The notes under the pieces: generated by a model | What the model was told of the DNA's origin: nothing | Databases searched by the model: none | Seen by the model: the letters and a program-made list of their open reading frames with translations, nothing else | In this document: positions 10,339 to 19,308 of the stretch, piece by piece | Position numbering within the stretch: position 1 is the stretch's first letter | How the letters are laid out: the number at the start of each line of letters is the position of its first letter | Position numbers and translations under genes: made by a program | Assembly (NCBI GenBank): GCA_028288585.1 | Contig: JAQBNL010000002.1 | Coordinates: 1-64,000, forward strand | Direction of reading: 5' to 3' | Source: Chitinophagaceae bacterium | Lineage (GTDB): Bacteria; Bacteroidota; Bacteroidia; Chitinophagales; Chitinophagaceae | DNA length: 64,000 nt

Positions 10339-10646
10339 ACAATAATTTAATTGTAAAATGATTATGAATAAAAGTTTATGAAAAAAGTAAGTGAGTAAGA
10401 AAAATAGAATCCCCTAAATAAATTGTAAAAAAGTATTTGTTCATTAATAGGTACGTTATAACAGGCGACTAAAATTGGGGAGGTTCTTAACAGGAATTGA
10501 TGAGCAAGTTAAACCATATCTTTTTTTAGTAAGGCTTATACAACATTAATTTATTGTAAAGTTTTCCACAGTAATACTTAGTTGTCATGTTGGCAGCAAA
10601 TGTAATGTGGCACCTTATTTGAAATTTGCACGACAAAATTATCTAT
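10339..10646. other. Divergent intergenic region (308 bp)
   Basis: Holds the start regions of the giant surface gene (minus) and htpG (plus). It is AT-rich. I see no CIRCE-type inverted repeat and no complete TTTG-N19-TAnnTTTG promoter; an ATTTGC near 10625 resembles part of a -7 element for htpG. No RNA gene was recognised. Confidence 0.5.
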
Positions 10647-12566
10647 ATGCAAAAAGGAAGTATTCGTGTTCAGACAGAAAACATTTTCCCCATAATCAAA
10701 AAATTTCTTTACAGCGACCATGAAATATTTATCCGTGAGCTGGTGAGCAATGCGGTGGATGCTACGCAAAAACTAAAAACACTTTCTTCCATAGGCGAAG
10801 CAAAAGGTGAAATAGGAAACATCAATATTGAAGTAAGGGTTAATAAAGAAAAAAAGACACTGACAATTTCTGATAAGGGTGTAGGTATGACAGGCGAGGA
10901 AGTTGATAAATATCTTAACCAGGTTGCCTTTAGCGGGGCGGAAGAATTTTTAGAAAAATATAAAGGGAAGAACGAAGCCAATATTATTGGTCATTTTGGA
11001 CTTGGTTTTTATTCTTCTTTTATGGTAAGTGATAAAGTGGAAGTTGTTACCAAAAGCTTTAGGGAAGATGCAAAGCCTGTGCGTTGGGAATGCGATGGCA
11101 GCCCCGAATATATTTTGGAAGAAACACAAAAAGAACAAAGGGGAACCGATATTATTCTTCATATAAATGAAGAAAGCATAGAGTTTTTAGATGGATACAG
11201 GGTTAAATCCATCCTGGAAAAGTTCTGTAAATTCTTACCTGTGCCTATTTTCTTTGTAGATGAAAATGAAGAACTGAAAGATAAAAAAGAGGATGAAGAA
11301 AATAAACAGATCAACAATACAAACCCTGCATGGACCAGAAAGCCAAGTGAATTAACGGCGGAGGATTATGAGAATTTTTATAAAGAATTATATCCCTTCG
11401 GAGAAAAGCCATTATTCTGGATACATCTTAATGTTGATTATCCTTTTAACCTTACCGGCATTCTCTATTTCCCTAAAATAAAAGAGCGTTTCGAAATTCA
11501 AAAAGATAAGATCCAGTTGTATAGCAACCAGGTTTTTGTTACTGATGAAGTGAAAGATATTGTTCCTGAATTTTTAATGTTGCTGCAGGGTGTTATCGAC
11601 AGCCCTGATATTCCTTTAAATGTTAGCAGGAGTTATTTACAGGGAGATCCGAATGTAAAAAAGATCAATGCCCACATCACCAAGAAAGTTGCTGATAAAT
11701 TAGAAGAGATATTTAATAATGACAGGAAATCTTTTGAAGAAAAGTGGGAGAGCCTTGGTGTGTTTGTAAAGTACGGAATGATGACTGATGATAAGTTTTT
11801 AGAGAAAGCAAACAGGTTTAATATTTATGAAGAGGCAGCCCCCTTTAACTCCCCCGGCGGAGGAGAACCACGTAGATTCTTTACATTAGAAGAATACAGA
11901 ACGGCAACAGAATCTTTACAAAAAAATAAAGAAGGAAAGTTGGTGATGCTCTACACTACTGATCCTGTACAACAGGATAGTTACATACAGGCGGCAATTA
12001 AAAGAGGATATAAAGTTATAAAGCTTGAAACTATTGTTGATGCTGCATTTATTAACAACATGGAAATGAAGTGGACAGATATGCAGTTTGTTAGAGTTGA
12101 CGCAGATATAGCAGAAAATCTTATTGATAAAGGAGAACATGCGGAGAGTGTATTATCAAAAAATGAGGAAGAGAAATTAAAAGAATTGTTTAAAGTTGAG
12201 ATCCCTGAAATGCATGTATCAGTTGAAGTAAAAGGATTAAATCCTGAAACGCCGCCGGTAATTGCAACCCGTCCTGAATTTATGAGGCGTATGAAAGATA
12301 TGGCACAGCATGGGGGAGGAGGTATGGGAAGTTTTTATGGAAATATGCCTGAAGAGGTGACATTAACTATTAATGGTAATCACTCCGTTTATAAAAATAT
12401 TTTAAGCGAAGAAAATAAAGAACAGCAGGAAAAGCAGGTAAGAAATTTGGCTGACCTGGCTTTGCTTTCACAGGGATTATTAAAAGGCAGTGAGCTTACC
12501 AATTTTATAAACAGGAGTGTAGAGATGATGGAAGGGAAAAAGAGTAATATTATTTTGGAGGTATAA
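10647..12566 (+). CDS. htpG: Molecular chaperone HtpG (Hsp90)
   Basis: Cytosolic ATP-dependent chaperone. The GHKL ATPase domain carries RELVSNAVDATQKL, the Bergerat-fold motif DKGVGMT and the lid GHFGLGFYSSFMV; middle and dimerisation domains follow. I use the ATG at 10647 (MQKGSIRVQTENIFPII), which matches the family N-terminus; an upstream in-frame TTG at 10626 would add seven unlikely residues. The 639-residue length is normal for Bacteroidota HtpG. It is a single-gene unit ending at a strong bidirectional terminator. Confidence 0.97.
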   Translation: MQKGSIRVQTENIFPIIKKFLYSDHEIFIRELVSNAVDATQKLKTLSSIGEAKGEIGNINIEVRVNKEKKTLTISDKGVGMTGEEVDKYLNQVAFSGAEEFLEKYKGKNEANIIGHFGLGFYSSFMVSDKVEVVTKSFREDAKPVRWECDGSPEYILEETQKEQRGTDIILHINEESIEFLDGYRVKSILEKFCKFLPVPIFFVDENEELKDKKEDEENKQINNTNPAWTRKPSELTAEDYENFYKELYPFGEKPLFWIHLNVDYPFNLTGILYFPKIKERFEIQKDKIQLYSNQVFVTDEVKDIVPEFLMLLQGVIDSPDIPLNVSRSYLQGDPNVKKINAHITKKVADKLEEIFNNDRKSFEEKWESLGVFVKYGMMTDDKFLEKANRFNIYEEAAPFNSPGGGEPRRFFTLEEYRTATESLQKNKEGKLVMLYTTDPVQQDSYIQAAIKRGYKVIKLETIVDAAFINNMEMKWTDMQFVRVDADIAENLIDKGEHAESVLSKNEEEKLKELFKVEIPEMHVSVEVKGLNPETPPVIATRPEFMRRMKDMAQHGGGGMGSFYGNMPEEVTLTINGNHSVYKNILSEENKEQQEKQVRNLADLALLSQGLLKGSELTNFINRSVEMMEGKKSNIILEV

Positions 12567-12578
12567 TTTTAAGTACAA

Positions 12579-12616
12579 AGACCTATAAGGTTTTAAAAAC
12601 CTTATAGGTCTGGATT
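12579..12616. terminator. Bidirectional terminator with 15-bp perfect arms
   Basis: Arms at 12579-12593 and 12597-12611 (AGACCTATAAGGTTT and its exact complement) around a 3-base loop, between the convergent htpG and methyltransferase genes. The stop codon and last codons of the methyltransferase (12602-12611) lie inside the right arm. Confidence 0.8.
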
Positions 12617-13306
12617 CTCACTTTGTACATCCAACATTAATACACTTGCTTCAATATATTTTAATTTTTGCAGGTGAAATATTTGTTCAAAGCCTGCACT
12701 CATAAATATTTCTTTGTGCACAGGATTTAAATAAACAACATACGCTTCACGAGTGTTTAGTTTTAAAGAAGCCAGGATATTTTTTGCAACAGCCAGCATT
12801 ACCACTTCATCAAAAGGATTAAAAAAGAAAAAGACATTTGTATCGTATTCAATTTTGTAATCAACTGCATTTGCATAGATGACATTAAATATCTTCTCAG
12901 GAAATTTTTGCTGAACGGGGACGATATTTTTTCTTGCCGCTTCGCATAATTCTTTTGCAAATTCAACTCCTGTTATTTTTCTAAAGCCGTAATAAGGCGC
13001 AACAGCAAGGACCCGTCCTTTGCCGCATCCAAAATCAAGAATGTTTTGATTCGCTTCTATTGTTTGAAGATGGTCAAATACTTTTTCCAGTAAATAATAG
13101 TTTGCGCCCTGGTAAAGCTCTGCATGTTTAACGTTATCTCCTTTTATAGAAAGTTTTTTTGCATCTTCTATTTTACTCGTATCAAGGCGGTATTTTTTTT
13201 CTCCTCTTATTTCATGGTAAATGGTAAACCATGCCAGCCTTATATTCCAGTTAAAGGCAATAAAAAAGAACAACCGGAAATAATAAAAGAATTGTCGGAT
13301 TGTCAA
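12602..13306 (-). CDS. Class I SAM-dependent methyltransferase, membrane-anchored type
   Basis: 234-residue protein with a Rossmann methyltransferase core: motif I NILDFGCGKGRVLAV, an acidic motif II (GVEFAKEL), and FFFFNPF at the motif IV position. The N-terminus is hydrophobic and aromatic (FFYYFRLFFFIAFNW), suggesting one membrane segment or membrane association. The start is a TTG (13304-13306) overlapping the recJ TGA as TTGA, so translation is probably coupled to recJ. There is no ATG near the N-terminus. The substrate cannot be told. Its last residues are encoded within the terminator arm, so the true C-terminus may have drifted. Confidence 0.75.
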   Translation of the reverse strand: MTIRQFFYYFRLFFFIAFNWNIRLAWFTIYHEIRGEKKYRLDTSKIEDAKKLSIKGDNVKHAELYQGANYYLLEKVFDHLQTIEANQNILDFGCGKGRVLAVAPYYGFRKITGVEFAKELCEAARKNIVPVQQKFPEKIFNVIYANAVDYKIEYDTNVFFFFNPFDEVVMLAVAKNILASLKLNTREAYVVYLNPVHKEIFMSAGFEQIFHLQKLKYIEASVLMLDVQSENPDL

Positions 13307-13328
13307 ATTGTTGAATTGTCAAATTGTT
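13289..13328. repeat. Five tandem 8-nt repeats (RRATTGTY) at a gene junction
   Basis: Five consecutive 8-base units (GAATTGTC, GGATTGTC, AAATTGTT, GAATTGTC, AAATTGTT). They encode the last residues of RecJ and the first of the methyltransferase and contain the TTGA stop/start overlap. Because 8 is not a multiple of 3, a change of one unit would shift the RecJ frame. Confidence 0.8.
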
Positions 13329-15027
13329 CTGATAATCTTATATCGATCACTTTAAGCTGGAGATGCTTTTCTCCATTCCATTCATTTTCATCCAGGGTAT
13401 ACACAATATCAACCAACTTATTCATTTGCAATAAATAAAATTTATCGGCCATGTTGAATCCTATTCCTGTGAAAATAATATTATCCTGTTTTACAATAAA
13501 TCGCACATGTTGTTCTTTTACAATTTTAGACCATGATGTATCAAAAACTTTTTTGGTAATAAAAACCGGCCGCATATTTTCGGGGCCAAATGGTTCCATT
13601 TGGGTTACGATATTGTAAAAACTTTTTGTAAGATTTTTAAAACTTACTTCAGCATCAATTATTATTTCTGGTATCAATAAATGAGGTTCGATAATTGATT
13701 CAACTGTCTCTTCAAATTTATTGCTGAATGCTTCCACACTACCAGGAAGCATTGTTAGCCCTGCCGCAGCAAAATGGCCGCCATAGCCAATAAGATGCTC
13801 CCGGCATGCATGAATTGCTTCATATAAATTAAACCCCACAACACTTCTTGCACTGCCGGAAACCACTTCTCCACTTTGTGTTAATACAACAGTAGGCCGG
13901 TAATATTTTTCAATTAATCTTGAAGCAACAATGCCTACTACACCTTTATGCCAATGATCTCTAAAAACAACAGTAGATTTTCTTTTTATTAAAATTTCAT
14001 CATCATCAATAATTGCTAATGCTTCTTCAGTAATTGTGCTGTCAGCATCTTTTCTATCAAGGTTATCGCTGTGCAGCATTTCAGCATATTCCAAAGCTTT
14101 ATTAAAATCATCTTCAACAAACATCAATACTGCTTTTCTTGCATCATCCATTCTGCCGGCAGCATTTACCCTTGGGGCAATTATAAAAACTACATTATTT
14201 ATGCTGAATTTGGTTTTTACACCGCTTAATTGCATTAACGCTTTTATACCAGCGCATGGCTCTTCATTAATTTTTTTTAATCCATAAAAAGCAAGCACAC
14301 GGTTTTCACCCGTTAACGGAACAATGTCTGCTGCAATTGCTGTTGCAACAAGATCGAGGTAAGAAAGATATTCGCTTTCAGGAATATTTAATCTTTGCGA
14401 AAGCGCGGTGATAAGCTTAAATCCAACTCCGCATCCGCACAATTCTTTATAAGGGTAATTACAATCTTTTTGTTTTGGATTTAAAATAGCAATAGCTGGT
14501 GGTAATTCAATATCCGGCAAATGATGATCGCAAACAATAAAATCTAAACCTAAAGTTTTAGCGTAGGAAATAAGATCAATTGATTTAATTCCGCAATCGA
14601 GTGAAATGATAAGAGTAAAATTATTTTCTTTCGCAAAATCAATACCCATCTTACTTACACCATATCCTTCACGATAACGATGGGGTATATAAAATTCAAT
14701 ATTTTGAGGCGGAGATATTTTTTGCAGAAATTTATACATGCAGGCAACAGATGTAGTACCATCAACATCATAATCTCCAAACACAAGTATTTTCTCATTT
14801 TTTTCTATTGCAGATAAAATTCTTTCAACGGCTTTATCCATGTCTTTCATAAGCCATGGATCGTGAAGTTCTGAAAGTTGCGGACGAAAAAATTGTTTTG
14901 CTTTATCAAACGTATCAATAGTTCTTTGAACTAAAATTTTACAAAGGACCGCATTAATATTCAGCGCTTGTTGTAAAGCATCAACTTTTGCTCCACCTGC
15001 AGATAATATGTTCCATCTTTTTTGCAA
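13303..15027 (-). CDS. recJ: Single-stranded-DNA-specific exonuclease RecJ
   Basis: 5'-3' ssDNA exonuclease of recombination and mismatch repair. DHH-family motifs are visible: FGDYDVDGTTS, SLDCG, the DHH triad near residues 167-169 (VCDHHLPD), NPK, and PRVNAAGRMDDA; DHHA1 carries GGHFAAAGLTM, and an OB-like C-terminus follows. Length 574 fits the family. The start is a TTG at 15027 (reading MQKRWNIL), supported by the usual M-x-K-x-W N-terminus and the lack of a nearby ATG. It begins 4 bp after the polyprenyl synthase stop and ends inside the 8-nt repeat tract, so the final residues (QFDNSTI) are probably not conserved. Confidence 0.95.
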   Translation of the reverse strand: MQKRWNILSAGGAKVDALQQALNINAVLCKILVQRTIDTFDKAKQFFRPQLSELHDPWLMKDMDKAVERILSAIEKNEKILVFGDYDVDGTTSVACMYKFLQKISPPQNIEFYIPHRYREGYGVSKMGIDFAKENNFTLIISLDCGIKSIDLISYAKTLGLDFIVCDHHLPDIELPPAIAILNPKQKDCNYPYKELCGCGVGFKLITALSQRLNIPESEYLSYLDLVATAIAADIVPLTGENRVLAFYGLKKINEEPCAGIKALMQLSGVKTKFSINNVVFIIAPRVNAAGRMDDARKAVLMFVEDDFNKALEYAEMLHSDNLDRKDADSTITEEALAIIDDDEILIKRKSTVVFRDHWHKGVVGIVASRLIEKYYRPTVVLTQSGEVVSGSARSVVGFNLYEAIHACREHLIGYGGHFAAAGLTMLPGSVEAFSNKFEETVESIIEPHLLIPEIIIDAEVSFKNLTKSFYNIVTQMEPFGPENMRPVFITKKVFDTSWSKIVKEQHVRFIVKQDNIIFTGIGFNMADKFYLLQMNKLVDIVYTLDENEWNGEKHLQLKVIDIRLSEQFDNSTI

Positions 15028-15031
15028 AGCA

Positions 15032-15994
15032 TTAATATTTTCTGTCGGTTGTATATCTTACTAATTCTTCCAGCCCTTTGCGGATATCACTTTCAGGGAA
15101 TTGATATAGAATAGATAAAGCCTCATCTCTATACTCATTCATTTTTTTTGTTGCATATATTATTCCGCCTTCATTTGTTACGATATCTAAAACAATGTTT
15201 ATTTTTTTGCGATCTTTATTTTGATTTTTTATGATATAGATCATTTCTCTTCTTTTAGACCGGTCAACTTTATTCAATGTATAAATTAATGGCAGGGTTA
15301 ATTTTTTCTCTTTAATATCATTACCTGTGGGTTTTCCTATGTCTTCATTTCCGTAATCAAACAGATCATCTTTTATCTGGAAAGCGATCCCTACTTTTTC
15401 ACCAAAAAGTTTCATTTTTTCAGCAATAGCTTCATCTTTACTTGTGCTCCATGCACCAACGCAACATGCAGAAGAAAGTAAGGATGCAGTTTTACTTCTT
15501 ATAATTTCGAAATAGATATCTTCTTTCAGATTTAATTTTCTGGCTTTTTCAATTTGTAATAGTTCACCCTCGCTCATTTGTTTAACAGCATCTGATAAAA
15601 TATGCAGGTGTTTAAAATCTCCTGCTTCGGTTGAAAGTAATAATCCCTTTGAAAGCAGATAATCTCCCACTAAAACAGCAATTTTATTTTTCCATAAAGC
15701 ATTTATTGAAAAGAATCCCCGGCGTTCAAAAGATTCATCTACAACATCATCATGCACCAAAGTAGCGGTATGTAATAATTCAACCAGGGCAGCTGCCCGG
15801 TAAGTGGATTCATTTACGGTTCCATGAAGTTTTGCGCTCAAAAAAACAAACATAGGCCTTAATTGTTTGCCCTTTCGTTTAATGATATATTTCATTATGT
15901 GATCGAGTAAAGAAGTTTGGCTTTTAACTGCTTCTTCAAACTTTTTTTCAAAAGTTTTTAATTCTTCTGCTATAAGACTTTTTGGGAATTGCAT
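15032..15994 (-). CDS. Trans-polyprenyl diphosphate synthase
   Basis: Head-to-tail isoprenyl diphosphate synthase, 320 residues, cytosolic. First aspartate-rich motif DDVVD at residues 82-86 and second DDLFD at 209-213, with the usual GKQLRP substrate site upstream. Small residues (Ala, Thr) four and five positions before the first motif fit long-chain products such as the menaquinone side chain (known for IspB-type enzymes); chain length here is inference. It is the first gene of a minus-strand unit with recJ and the methyltransferase. The window also has mqnB, mqnD and a UbiA protein that would use its product. Confidence 0.9.
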   Translation of the reverse strand: MQFPKSLIAEELKTFEKKFEEAVKSQTSLLDHIMKYIIKRKGKQLRPMFVFLSAKLHGTVNESTYRAAALVELLHTATLVHDDVVDESFERRGFFSINALWKNKIAVLVGDYLLSKGLLLSTEAGDFKHLHILSDAVKQMSEGELLQIEKARKLNLKEDIYFEIIRSKTASLLSSACCVGAWSTSKDEAIAEKMKLFGEKVGIAFQIKDDLFDYGNEDIGKPTGNDIKEKKLTLPLIYTLNKVDRSKRREMIYIIKNQNKDRKKINIVLDIVTNEGGIIYATKKMNEYRDEALSILYQFPESDIRKGLEELVRYTTDRKY

Positions 15995-16173
15995 AATGAT
16001 AAGCAGGCAATATAGTGTACAAATAAAATAATCACTGAAATTATAGAAAGGTTTACTGTTTTTCCCACTTTTTTTATTAGATAAAGCAGCTAATAAGTTG
16101 AGAAATAAGTCATAGGTTTACAAAATTATTAAGACTTATTAAGATTATAATGTTTAAATAAATGCTAAAAAAT

Positions 16174-16204
16174 TTTGGATTATAATCTTGGTTTAATATT
16201 TTTG
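16174..16204 (+). promoter_or_regulatory. Consensus Bacteroidota promoter upstream of the OmpA-like gene
   Basis: TTTG at 16174-16177, an exact 19-base spacer, then TATTTTTG at 16197-16204, matching the known TTTG-N19-TAnnTTTG pattern. It ends 57 bp before the ATG. Confidence 0.75.
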
Positions 16205-16261
16205 CCATATTAGAATATTCTCTTTTTAGATATAAATCAATCACTTAGAAATAAAAAAGTT

Positions 16262-17914
16262 ATGGAAAGCAAAAAGTTACCCTTAGTATTACATTTATTA
16301 TTGTTAATTGGAATATTCTCTTTGTCAGCATATAATTCCAATGCACAAAGTGGAACTTACGATGTATACGATTCAAGTGTTGTTTCTCCGAAGAAAATGG
16401 CTCAGCAAAATGAATTCTGGAATAATACGTATAGTTTTCCTGCAAAGCCACGAAATCAATGGGAAATTGGAATATCTGGAGGTATGTTTTCTGTTAGCGG
16501 CGATGTTCCTTCACAAAATCCTACTCCAGGTGGTGCAATACATATTCGTAAAGCTTTGGGTTATGTTTTTTCAATCAGAGCGCAATATACGTATGGTATT
16601 GCAAAGGGTTTAGCGTGGAACGAATCGTATAACTTTGCTAAAAATCCTGCATGGAGTGCTTATTCTGCTCCCGTTTTACGAAGCTCCCCGGGAGGACAAG
16701 CCATCTTTGCCAGCAGCATCGCGGGCAGACCTACCGAAGGAGTATTTTATAATTACAGATCAAAAGTACAAGACCTTAGCCTGCAAGGCATACTTACTTT
16801 TAATAACATACGTTTTCACAAACAAAAATCTGGCATCGTTATTTATGGAGGTGTTGGATTTGGCATGACCGCATATCATACAATGGTTAATGCACTCGAC
16901 GCAAGTGGACAACCTTATACATCATTGTTTAGCAGTATCCCTTTATCAGCCCAAACCCATAGTAACCGTAAAAATGTAATAAGTACTTTAAAAGACCAAA
17001 TGGACGATACTTATGAAACAGAAGCACAGGCACCGGGCAGGCGTCGTGGTACATTAGGTAGTAATACTCTAAGACCGTCTGGTCATTTTATAGGAGGTGT
17101 CGCATTCAAATTAAGTAAGCGTATAAATTTAGCATTTGAAGAAAAATATACTGTTGTAAAAGATGATTTTCTTGATGGCCAAATATGGCAGGAATATACT
17201 GTTGGTGATGCTGCTTTAACCCCAGAGTTTGATAGTTATAACTTTGCGTCAATAGGCTTAAATTTTAACCTCGGTTCTAAATCTGTTGAGCCATTATGGT
17301 GGTTGAATCCATTGGATTATGTTTATAGCGAATTAAATAACCCACGTCACATGAAACTTCCAAAGCCAACCTTTGATGATGCTGATAATGACGGGGTACT
17401 TGACCAGTTGGATAGAGAACCTAATACACCTGCCGGATGTCCTGTAGATACCCATGGCGTAAGCAGGGATACTGATGGTGATGGTGTACCTGATTGTAAT
17501 GATAAAGAATTAATTACCCCCACATACTGTCAACCTGTAGATGCGGATGGTGTTGGTAATTGCCCATTACCTGATTGCTGTAAAAATCAGCCAACCATTA
17601 CCGGGCCTGAGGGATGTCCTATAGGAGACTTGCCGAGTATTTCATTTAAAGGAAACACAAGTACGTTAACTGCCGATGCAAAAGCTATGCTGGCTACTGT
17701 TGCTTCTAAATTAAAAACAAATGCCCAATGTAACATCATTATTACCGGTTATCCTGCTGCATCTAAAGCTTCACAGGCATTGTGTAGTAAGAGAACACAG
17801 GCAATTAAACAGTATTTAATGGAGAAAGAAGGAGTAAGCGCAGACAGAATTAGTACTAATTGCGAAATCGGAGGTGGCGATGCAAATACAATTGATATAA
17901 AAACCACTAAATAA
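16262..17914 (+). CDS. OmpA-family outer-membrane protein with calcium-type linker repeats
   Basis: 550 residues: signal peptide (to NSNAQS, about residue 30), an N-terminal beta-barrel-like region (about 55-345, many alternating aromatic strands), thrombospondin-3-like Asp-rich repeats (DDADNDGVLDQLDREP, DTDGDGVPDCNDKE), a Cys-rich linker (NCPLPDCCKNQP), and a C-terminal OmpA-like domain (about 460-550). The peptidoglycan-binding signature is degenerate: TGYPAAS stands where GHTD normally lies, though the later Arg (CSKRTQAIKQYL) remains. Binding to diaminopimelate through the usual Asp is therefore doubtful. The gene has its own consensus promoter and terminator. A major outer-membrane protein role is inferred. 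Confidence 0.83.
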   Translation: MESKKLPLVLHLLLLIGIFSLSAYNSNAQSGTYDVYDSSVVSPKKMAQQNEFWNNTYSFPAKPRNQWEIGISGGMFSVSGDVPSQNPTPGGAIHIRKALGYVFSIRAQYTYGIAKGLAWNESYNFAKNPAWSAYSAPVLRSSPGGQAIFASSIAGRPTEGVFYNYRSKVQDLSLQGILTFNNIRFHKQKSGIVIYGGVGFGMTAYHTMVNALDASGQPYTSLFSSIPLSAQTHSNRKNVISTLKDQMDDTYETEAQAPGRRRGTLGSNTLRPSGHFIGGVAFKLSKRINLAFEEKYTVVKDDFLDGQIWQEYTVGDAALTPEFDSYNFASIGLNFNLGSKSVEPLWWLNPLDYVYSELNNPRHMKLPKPTFDDADNDGVLDQLDREPNTPAGCPVDTHGVSRDTDGDGVPDCNDKELITPTYCQPVDADGVGNCPLPDCCKNQPTITGPEGCPIGDLPSISFKGNTSTLTADAKAMLATVASKLKTNAQCNIIITGYPAASKASQALCSKRTQAIKQYLMEKEGVSADRISTNCEIGGGDANTIDIKTTK

Positions 17915-17934
17915 CATTTTACTTTAATGTAATG

Positions 17935-17972
17935 ATAAGCCCTCCGACTAAAAGCGGAGGGCTTATTTCATA
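17935..17972 (+). terminator. Rho-independent terminator after the OmpA-like gene
   Basis: Perfect 12-bp arms (17935-17946 and 17955-17966, core AAGCCCTCCG) with an 8-base loop, followed by a short T-containing run. Confidence 0.85.
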
Positions 17973-18079
17973 ATATATTATTAAATCATCTCTTTATGTG
18001 ACGGGTGGAGATTAATTACGCCCAATAAAAGATATTTTTATAAAAATTCTGGTTTAAAAACGTAAATTTGCGCTTCTTT

Positions 18080-18904
18080 ATGAGATTATTAAGCATATTA
18101 TTGATTACCTCTTTTGCTCTTGTATCCTGCTCAAGTGATTTTGGGAAAGTTCTTAAAAGTAAAGACTATGATTACAAACTGAAGAAGGCAGATGAATATT
18201 TTTATAAAAAGAATTATAAACAGGCAGAACAGTTATACATAGAGTTGTTTCCTGTATTTAAAGGAACGCAAAAATTTGAAGACCTATATTATAAATATGC
18301 ATACTGTTCCTATTTTCAAAAAAATTATGAGGATGCAGAAAATCTTTTCAAAGGCTTCTTAGAAGTTTTTCCTAATAGTCCAAAAGAAGAAGAAATAGCA
18401 TATATGCATGCATATACGTACTATCTCCAATCGCCCAAAATTGAGTTAGAACAAACAAACACTGCAAGGACAATTGGTATGATGCAAACTTTTATAAATA
18501 CACACCAAGGCTCTTCAAGATTAAAAAGTGCATTTGATATTATTGATAAAAGCCGGGCAAAACTTGAGGTAAAGGAATATAAGAGTGCAGAATTGTATTA
18601 TAAATTACAGCATTACAGGGCAGCTGGTATTGCATTTACTAATTTATTAAACAACTATCCGGAATCAACTAAAGGTGATGAATATAAATTGATGGGGATT
18701 AAATCATTTTACCAGTTCGCCAAATTAAGCATCATTGAAAAACAAGTAGAGAGATATGAAAAAGTAATATCTGAATTTAATGATTTTACAGATAGATATC
18801 CCGAAAGCAAATTATTAAAAGACGCACAGGAGTATAATAACTTAAGTTCAAATCACATAAAAGAATTACAAAATGAGCAAACTAAGACGACAACAAAGCG
18901 CTAA
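18080..18904 (+). CDS. bamD: Outer-membrane assembly lipoprotein BamD
   Basis: TPR-type lipoprotein of the BAM complex that folds outer-membrane proteins. Lipoprotein signal MRLLSILLITSFALVSC with lipobox LVSC; then tandem TPR-like helices (DYKLKKADEYFYKKNYKQA, YKYAYCSYFQKNYEDAENLF). I choose the ATG at 18080; an in-frame TTG at 18068 would put FF residues ahead of a normal signal. TAAATTTG at 18063-18070 resembles a -7 element, which would make the leader very short. The 3' end overlaps rpoZ by 32 bp, which suggests coupled translation; the bamD-rpoZ-coaBC order is common in Bacteroidota. Confidence 0.9.
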   Translation: MRLLSILLITSFALVSCSSDFGKVLKSKDYDYKLKKADEYFYKKNYKQAEQLYIELFPVFKGTQKFEDLYYKYAYCSYFQKNYEDAENLFKGFLEVFPNSPKEEEIAYMHAYTYYLQSPKIELEQTNTARTIGMMQTFINTHQGSSRLKSAFDIIDKSRAKLEVKEYKSAELYYKLQHYRAAGIAFTNLLNNYPESTKGDEYKLMGIKSFYQFAKLSIIEKQVERYEKVISEFNDFTDRYPESKLLKDAQEYNNLSSNHIKELQNEQTKTTTKR

Positions 18905-19214
18905 TACAAGCAATGTTGTAGAAACAAAAAATCTAACCGATATTAAAAGTAAAACCGGCAATTTATATGAGTCTATTGCTGTTATTGCTAAAAGGGCCAA
19001 CCAAATTAATATCTCTTTAAAGGAAGAATTACATAATAAGCTGGAAGAATTTGCAAGCCATACTGATAGTCTTGAGGAAATTCATGAAAACAAAGAGCAA
19101 ATTGAAATTTCAAAGGCATACGAAAGAATGCCTAATCCAGCTTTATTAGCAACTACAGAGTTTATGGAAGACAAAGTATATTATCGTAAAAACGAAGATG
19201 ATCTTTTTAGTTAA
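18873..19214 (+). CDS. rpoZ: RNA polymerase omega subunit, Bacteroidota type
   Basis: 113-residue small RNA polymerase subunit of the Rpb6/omega family. The core is TGNLYESIAVIAKRANQI, where omega proteins carry their conserved helix, followed by a charged helix and a Bacteroidota-specific tail (KAYERMPNPALLATTEFMEDKVYY). It is longer than proteobacterial omega in its tail, as is normal here. It overlaps bamD by 32 bp in another frame and is followed by a hairpin with a T-tract. The family call rests on the core motif and gene order. Confidence 0.85.
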   Translation: MSKLRRQQSANTSNVVETKNLTDIKSKTGNLYESIAVIAKRANQINISLKEELHNKLEEFASHTDSLEEIHENKEQIEISKAYERMPNPALLATTEFMEDKVYYRKNEDDLFS

Positions 19215-19276
19215 TGAACAGAAGTAAATTTGATAAACTTTTATATCAATTTTTAGATAAGAAAATATAATTTTAG

Positions 19277-19303
19277 CGACGATTATTTTAATCGTCGTTT
19301 TTT
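19277..19303 (+). terminator. Terminator-like hairpin 5 bp before the coaBC start
   Basis: Perfect 9-bp arms (CGACGATTA, 19277-19285, and TAATCGTCG, 19289-19297) with a TTT loop, then six T residues to 19303. The coaBC ATG begins at 19309. It could end the bamD-rpoZ transcript, or act as a leader hairpin if coaBC is transcribed from the TAAATTTG at 19225-19232. Confidence 0.65.
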
Positions 19304-19308
19304 ATTTT

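Noticed and set aside
10626..10646. Upstream TTG start extending HtpG by seven residues
   Set aside because: The HtpG family N-terminus begins at the ATG at 10647 and the added residues are atypical.
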